A stretch of DNA of 36,436 bases. Origin: Oscillospiraceae bacterium (GTDB lineage Bacteria > Bacillota > Clostridia > Oscillospirales > CAG-272). The notes below the pieces were generated by a model. It ran no database searches. It saw only the letters and a list, made by a program, of their open reading frames with translations, and was not told where the DNA came from. Below are positions 33,165 to 36,436 of this stretch, piece after piece (position 1 is the first letter of the stretch; the number at the start of each line of letters is the position of its first letter). Location: contig SVSR01000019.1 in the NCBI GenBank assembly GCA_015064205.1, positions 1 to 36,436 of the forward strand, written 5' to 3'. The position numbers and the translations under genes were made by a program.

Positions 33165-34103
33165 TTAGTTGCACTCTGCAACGAGCGGACCTGCAAGCTC
33201 CTTGAGATAGAAGAGCTTACCGGGGAGAGTAGGTATATACGTTGAAGTGATATGTCTGCTGGGTCCATAGTGAAGCGTAGTTAAGAAGCTCATACCCTGC
33301 CAGCCCATACCTCTGCCGAGAACACCGTCTGCACCGCCGATAATGTAGTCAGCCTGAAGGAAAAGACCGGGGCCAATCGTGTTTGCACGGCAGGGAACGA
33401 GAGTTGTACGGCTCTTGAAGCTTGTTAATGCATTCTGCTCTATTGTAAGCGGATGGAGCTTCGCGCCTATACGGTAATTCTGACACTTCCATTCTTCATC
33501 ACTTGCAAATTCAGCGCCGAAATGCGGCTCCCAGAATGCGATATGGCACATTCTGCCGATACCGAATACAAGTACTAGCTTTGCGCCCTCTGCCTTGAGA
33601 GTAGCAATTTTTTCAGGGTATGTAGGAAGATTGTCTTTAGTTGCAAAGTTGCGCTGAGATGCAGGTACGGTAAGCTCACCGAGTTTGTCAAAGAAAGCTT
33701 CCTTCATGCTGTATTCAAACGATGCGGGGTTGTCTGAAGAAAGTGTGTTACCCTCTGCGTCAGACCACTCGTCCATATTGAAGGTGTATACGTGCTTGCA
33801 GTCGCACTTCCACTGCGACAGGAAGTATACCGCCCACTTATACATGCCCATAGGGCCAACGGGAAGAATCATCGCAAGCTTTTTGCCTTCTTCCTTGGCA
33901 AGACGGATCTGCATAGCGATCTCGTGACCCATATAAGTGTCAAAATCGGAGAGGCTGGGACACTCAACGATATTAAAATCCTTGTGCCAGAAATCCTCTC
34001 TTGCAGTGCCATTTTCGCAGCAGGCGTCTATTTTTTCCATATCCCATCCTTCGGGATAGAAGCCTTCGAGCATTGAGCCCTTAACGGTAGTTAAAAAATT
34101 CAT
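33165..34103 (-). CDS. Glucosamine-6-phosphate deaminase/isomerase-like protein (divergent NagB)
   Basis: 312 residues from the ATG at 34103, eight bases after GGAGG; a TTG start at 34118 would overlap that site. The NagB fold is recognisable: [12 protein letters not shown] at 79-90 (in place of the LPTGGTP phosphate loop), [10 protein letters not shown] at 106-115 with Asp111, [13 protein letters not shown] at 181-193 with His187 and Glu192, and [14 protein letters not shown]. Classical NagB has GxGNDGHIAFNEP; here the catalytic Asp (Asp141 in E. coli) is Met185. It is longer than NagB (about 266). With a PIG-L deacetylase immediately upstream it probably acts on a deacetylated amino sugar, possibly not the 6-phosphate. 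Isomerase versus deaminase is open. Confidence 0.82.
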   Translation of the reverse strand: MNFLTTVKGSMLEGFYPEGWDMEKIDACCENGTAREDFWHKDFNIVECPSLSDFDTYMGHEIAMQIRLAKEEGKKLAMILPVGPMGMYKWAVYFLSQWKCDCKHVYTFNMDEWSDAEGNTLSSDNPASFEYSMKEAFFDKLGELTVPASQRNFATKDNLPTYPEKIATLKAEGAKLVLVFGIGRMCHIAFWEPHFGAEFASDEEWKCQNYRIGAKLHPLTIEQNALTSFKSRTTLVPCRANTIGPGLFLQADYIIGGADGVLGRGMGWQGMSFLTTLHYGPSRHITSTYIPTLPGKLFYLKELAGPLVAECN

Positions 34104-34138
34104 TTGTATGTCCTCCAAAATATATTTTTGTTAATGAG

Positions 34139-34843
34139 TTACGGCAATAAACGAGCGGCTCTGACTTTAGGCCATGCTAAGCACTGTGTAAACGCTTCTG
34201 CATATTTAACACCGCTCTGGATACCGCGGTAACGTGAGCAGGTGGTTACAAACTCTGCAAAATCTATATTGTCGTGGTCGCGCATCCATTTCATCTGACT
34301 TACGTGACATTCAAGCATTTCGATCTTTTTATCCATAAAATCGCTGATGTCAACATATTCTGTGGGAGTAAAGTTGAGTCCGGCAAGATTGTCAACGTAG
34401 TAAATGGGGGTAACGTCTGCCTCGCCGTCAACCTCTGTTTTATAGTGAAGAACACTTGCGGCAAAGCTTGCATCAAAAACGAGTCTACTTACAGCAACGT
34501 GGTCGGGCATATAGTCTGTTGGAGAATGTGTGATAATAAAATCAGGCTTTACCTTTCTGATAATATCCACAACCTTGTCTCTCTGCTCCTTGGAGCCTTC
34601 GTATACCATAACGTCACCGATATCGCAGGTTAAAACCTCTATACCTCCGATAGCACCCGAATTCAGCGCCTCTTTTCTGCGCATATCGCGAAGCTCGTCA
34701 GGCTCAATTATCTTGTGCCCGAGATTTCCGTTTGCAACGTGGCAGACAGTAACCTTGTCGCCTCTTGCTACGCATTTGAGTAATGTGCCGGCGCATCCTA
34801 CTTCCATATCATCAGGATGTGCACATATTGCAAGTACATTCAT
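34139..34843 (-). CDS. PIG-L family N-acetyl-sugar deacetylase
   Basis: 234 residues from the ATG at 34843 with GGAGAG upstream; an in-frame extension to 34903 enters the promoter. Zn site: AHPDDMEVG at 8-16 (His9, Asp12) plus His113 in DYMPDHVAVSRL, with the THSPTD stretch before it; Asp11 is the likely general base. All catalytic positions are intact. The family removes acetyl from GlcNAc-containing molecules (BshB in bacillithiol, archaeal chitobiose deacetylase). Here it begins a catabolic operon with a NagB-like gene 35 bases downstream, which favours amino-sugar breakdown over bacillithiol synthesis. Cytoplasmic; no signal peptide. Confidence 0.9.
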   Translation of the reverse strand: MNVLAICAHPDDMEVGCAGTLLKCVARGDKVTVCHVANGNLGHKIIEPDELRDMRRKEALNSGAIGGIEVLTCDIGDVMVYEGSKEQRDKVVDIIRKVKPDFIITHSPTDYMPDHVAVSRLVFDASFAASVLHYKTEVDGEADVTPIYYVDNLAGLNFTPTEYVDISDFMDKKIEMLECHVSQMKWMRDHDNIDFAEFVTTCSRYRGIQSGVKYAEAFTQCLAWPKVRAARLLP

Positions 34844-34868
34844 TTTGTCACTCTCCATTATAAAATTA

Positions 34869-34897
34869 TTGACTTTAATTAAATTATACGATATAAT
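34869..34897 (+). promoter_or_regulatory. Promoter of the AraC-family regulator
   Basis: Plus-strand -35 TTGACT (34869-34874), 17-bp spacer, -10 TATAAT (34892-34897). It overlaps the divergent minus-strand promoter. Confidence 0.75.
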
Positions 34898-34911
34898 ATA
34901 CAACGAAGAAA
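34883..34911 (-). promoter_or_regulatory. Weak, probably activated promoter of the deacetylase operon
   Basis: Minus-strand -10 TATAAT (34883-34888) forms an inverted repeat with the plus-strand -10. At 17 bp the -35 is TTTCTT (34906-34911), far from consensus, as expected for a promoter needing an activator. Confidence 0.5.
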
Positions 34912-34939
34912 TACATTTTTATATTATAAACATTCAAAT

Positions 34940-34949
34940 TTGTATACAA
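34940..34949. promoter_or_regulatory. Palindrome TTGTATACAA, possible AraC-family operator
   Basis: A perfect 10-bp palindrome about 69 bases upstream of the predicted deacetylase transcript start and 14 bases before the AraC ATG. The position suits activation of one gene and self-control of the other. AraC proteins often bind direct repeats, so this is tentative. Confidence 0.35.
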
Positions 34950-34962
34950 GTACGGTGGTTAA

Positions 34963-35856
34963 ATGAGCAGAAAAGAACTCGGATACGATTATATTGCGCA
35001 CGACCTTACGAATATAATCGATATTCGCAAGATAATCATAATGAGCTACAATGAAATGACAGAGAAGTTTGAATACGCAGGAGAAAAGCATAATTTCTGG
35101 GAGCTTGTGTACGTTGACGAGGGAGAATTGACGGTTGAAACGGACAAAAGCAATCTGACTCTCTCTAAAGGAGAGTGTATCCTACATAAGCCAAACGAAT
35201 ACCATATGCATAAAACTGACGGTGTTTGTAAAGTCGGCTTTTTTGTATTATGCTTTACGTGCACCTCGCCCCACCTTCATATTCTGCGTGACAAAAAGCA
35301 CGTGCTGTCAGACAAGCTCAGACGCTTTATACAAAGTATTATAAGCGAAGCTATAAAAGTATACGACCTGCCAAACAATGCCCCGTACGAAAGACATCTT
35401 AACCGCGCGCCGGGCGAGCTTATAGGCGGCCAGCAAATGATAAGGACATATCTCGAACAGCTTCTTATCCTGCTTGTAAGAGAGCAGTATAATATCAGAG
35501 ATAACGTACTGCCTGAGGAAACTACAGCCGGCGAAAAGCTTGCAGGCAAAATGAAAGCGGCGCTTAAAATGATGGTCTACCGTGATTTCAGCGTTGAAGA
35601 ATTCTGCAGGGATATGCACTATTCAAAGGCATATTTGTCCAAGGTGTTTCTCAGTGAATACGGTGTGACGATACATGAATATATGACGAAGCTAAAGATT
35701 CGCGAAGCCAAGCTTCTTATCCGTGAACAAAGCTGTAATTTCAATCAGATATCTGATATGCTTTGTTTTTCTAATCCTCTGTACTTTTCAAGAGTTTTTA
35801 AAAAGTCTACCGGAATGTCGCCCAGCCAATACAAAAATTCAGTAAAACCCGAATAA
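34963..35856 (+). CDS. AraC/XylS-family transcriptional regulator with cupin sensor
   Basis: 297 residues, ATG at 34963 with GGTGG seven bases upstream. N-terminal cupin (about 40-120): HNFWELVYVDEGELTVE, LTLSKGECILHKPNEYH. C-terminal double helix-turn-helix (about 195-295): FSVEEFCRDMHYSKAYLSKV and FSNPLYFSRVFKKSTGMSP, the usual AraC pattern. The cupin probably binds a small sugar. It is transcribed away from the deacetylase/NagB-like operon and shares its intergenic region, so it is the likely activator of that operon. Ends at a terminator shared with upp. Confidence 0.93.
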   Translation: MSRKELGYDYIAHDLTNIIDIRKIIIMSYNEMTEKFEYAGEKHNFWELVYVDEGELTVETDKSNLTLSKGECILHKPNEYHMHKTDGVCKVGFFVLCFTCTSPHLHILRDKKHVLSDKLRRFIQSIISEAIKVYDLPNNAPYERHLNRAPGELIGGQQMIRTYLEQLLILLVREQYNIRDNVLPEETTAGEKLAGKMKAALKMMVYRDFSVEEFCRDMHYSKAYLSKVFLSEYGVTIHEYMTKLKIREAKLLIREQSCNFNQISDMLCFSNPLYFSRVFKKSTGMSPSQYKNSVKPE

Positions 35857-35861
35857 AAAGA

Positions 35862-35894
35862 GCACCGACATAAGCTTTCTGCTTGTGTCGGTGC
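35862..35894. terminator. Bidirectional terminator between the araC-like gene and upp
   Basis: Fourteen-base arms GCACCGACATAAGC / GCTTGTGTCGGTGC with one T-G wobble and a 5-base loop. Followed by CATTTTTT on the plus strand. On the minus strand the tail is TCTTTTTATTC. Serves both convergent genes. Confidence 0.9.
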
Positions 35895-35909
35895 CATTTT
35901 TTATAAAAT

Positions 35910-36436
35910 TTACTTTGTTCCGAAAAGACGGTCGCCTGCATCTCCAAGTCCCGGGAGTATGTATCCGTTTTCATTAAGACATCTGTCTAGAGTCGAAACG
36001 AAAATATGTACGTCGGGATGCTTTTGTGCAACACGGCTGACACCCTCGGGCGCTCCTATAACTGCCATGAACTTTATGTTCTTGCAGCCGCGCATTTTTA
36101 GTCTGTCAATAGCATCGCATGCACTTCCGCCCGTTGCGAGCATAGGGTCGACAACAAGCACGAGCTTGTCTTCGATGCCGTCGGGCAGCTTACAGTAATA
36201 TTCCTGAGGCTGAAGTGTTTCTTCATCACGGTAAAGACCGATGTGACCAACTCTTGCAGATGGAAAAAGCACGTGAATACCGTTTACCATTCCAAGGCCT
36301 GCTCTGAGGATCGGAACGATAACGATCGCGTTATCCTTTATAACTCTCTGTGTGCAAACCTCAAGCGGAGTTTTTACCTGCTTTTCGGTTGTGGGAACAC
36401 CCTCTTTAAGACATTCAAACGTCATAAGAGTGGTGA
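35910..36436 (-). CDS. upp: Uracil phosphoribosyltransferase (5' end off window)
   Basis: The frame is open to the right edge, so about 30-35 N-terminal residues of an about 208-residue protein are missing; the ATG at 36425 is internal. Marks: TPLEVCTQRV, VPILRAGLGMVNGIHVLFP, VGHIGLYRDEETLQPQEYY, the PRPP-binding loop VVDPMLATGGSACDAI, and the uracil-binding end GYILPGLGDAGDRLFGTK. It makes UMP from uracil and PRPP (pyrimidine salvage) in the cytoplasm. All visible motifs are consensus. Confidence 0.96.
   Translation of the reverse strand, partial: TTLMTFECLKEGVPTTEKQVKTPLEVCTQRVIKDNAIVIVPILRAGLGMVNGIHVLFPSARVGHIGLYRDEETLQPQEYYCKLPDGIEDKLVLVVDPMLATGGSACDAIDRLKMRGCKNIKFMAVIGAPEGVSRVAQKHPDVHIFVSTLDRCLNENGYILPGLGDAGDRLFGTK

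Noticed and set aside
34530-35054. 174-codon plus-strand frame across the deacetylase and intergenic region
   Set aside because: It runs antisense to an intact PIG-L gene and through both divergent promoters.
35910-36425. Start of upp at the ATG 36425
   Set aside because: The family has about 30 more N-terminal residues and the frame stays open to the edge, so this Met is internal.

Overview
The window looks like chromosomal DNA of an anaerobic Clostridia-type Firmicute, probably an uncultured gut Oscillospiraceae/Ruminococcaceae relative. This is inferred from strong AGGAGG-type ribosome sites, sigma-A promoters, hairpin-plus-T terminators, a DUF3798 ABC transporter, a DUF4838 hydrolase and the gene styles; no marker gene fixes the species. 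Nearly everything is on the minus strand, so transcription runs from high to low coordinates. Only two regulator genes (28834-29199 and 34963-35856) are on the plus strand. No gene-free stretch exceeds 300 bases, and no tRNA, rRNA, CRISPR array, insertion sequence or phage gene was seen.

Region by region: (1) 1-1083 holds the start of a secreted protein ending in an acidic 6-residue repeat that runs off the left edge, preceded by a small DUF378 membrane protein (1339-1554). (2) 1718-7283 is a four-gene ABC uptake operon: DUF3798 lipoprotein, double ATPase and two permeases. (3) 7546-28594 is a 21-kb surface-polysaccharide operon of 18 genes in one direction, mostly overlapping or closely spaced. 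It encodes a DegT aminotransferase, an initiating phosphoglycosyl transferase, an ATP-grasp ligase, five glycosyltransferases, Wzy polymerase, a pyruvyl transferase with an Fe-S/FrhB-like partner, Wzx flippase, Ugd, MnaA, and CapE/CapF/CapG for UDP-L-FucNAc with an uncharacterised nucleotidyltransferase gene between capE and capF. (4) 28834-29199 is a DtxR-type metal regulator divergent from that operon. (5) 29246-30852 holds tyrS behind a SemiSWEET/PQ-loop-like gene. (6) 31008-35856 is a small catabolic locus: divergent AraC regulator, PIG-L deacetylase, a NagB-like isomerase with an altered active site, and a DUF4838 hydrolase. (7) upp runs off the right edge.

How the genes fit together: the polysaccharide operon can supply UDP-L-FucNAc, UDP-ManNAc and UDP-GlcA, load a first sugar phosphate on undecaprenyl phosphate, extend it with up to five transferases, decorate it with pyruvate and perhaps an amino acid, flip it and polymerise it. 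No chain-length regulator, tyrosine kinase or attachment gene is present, so those must lie elsewhere. The AraC locus looks like a pathway that releases, deacetylates and then isomerises or deaminates an N-acetyl-amino sugar.

The most unusual points are the NagB-like protein lacking a catalytic aspartate beside a PIG-L deacetylase, a promoter-leader-terminator module at 33025-33137 that may make a small RNA or attenuator, a 180-bp higher-order repeat at the left edge, and several non-consensus active sites in the polysaccharide genes.
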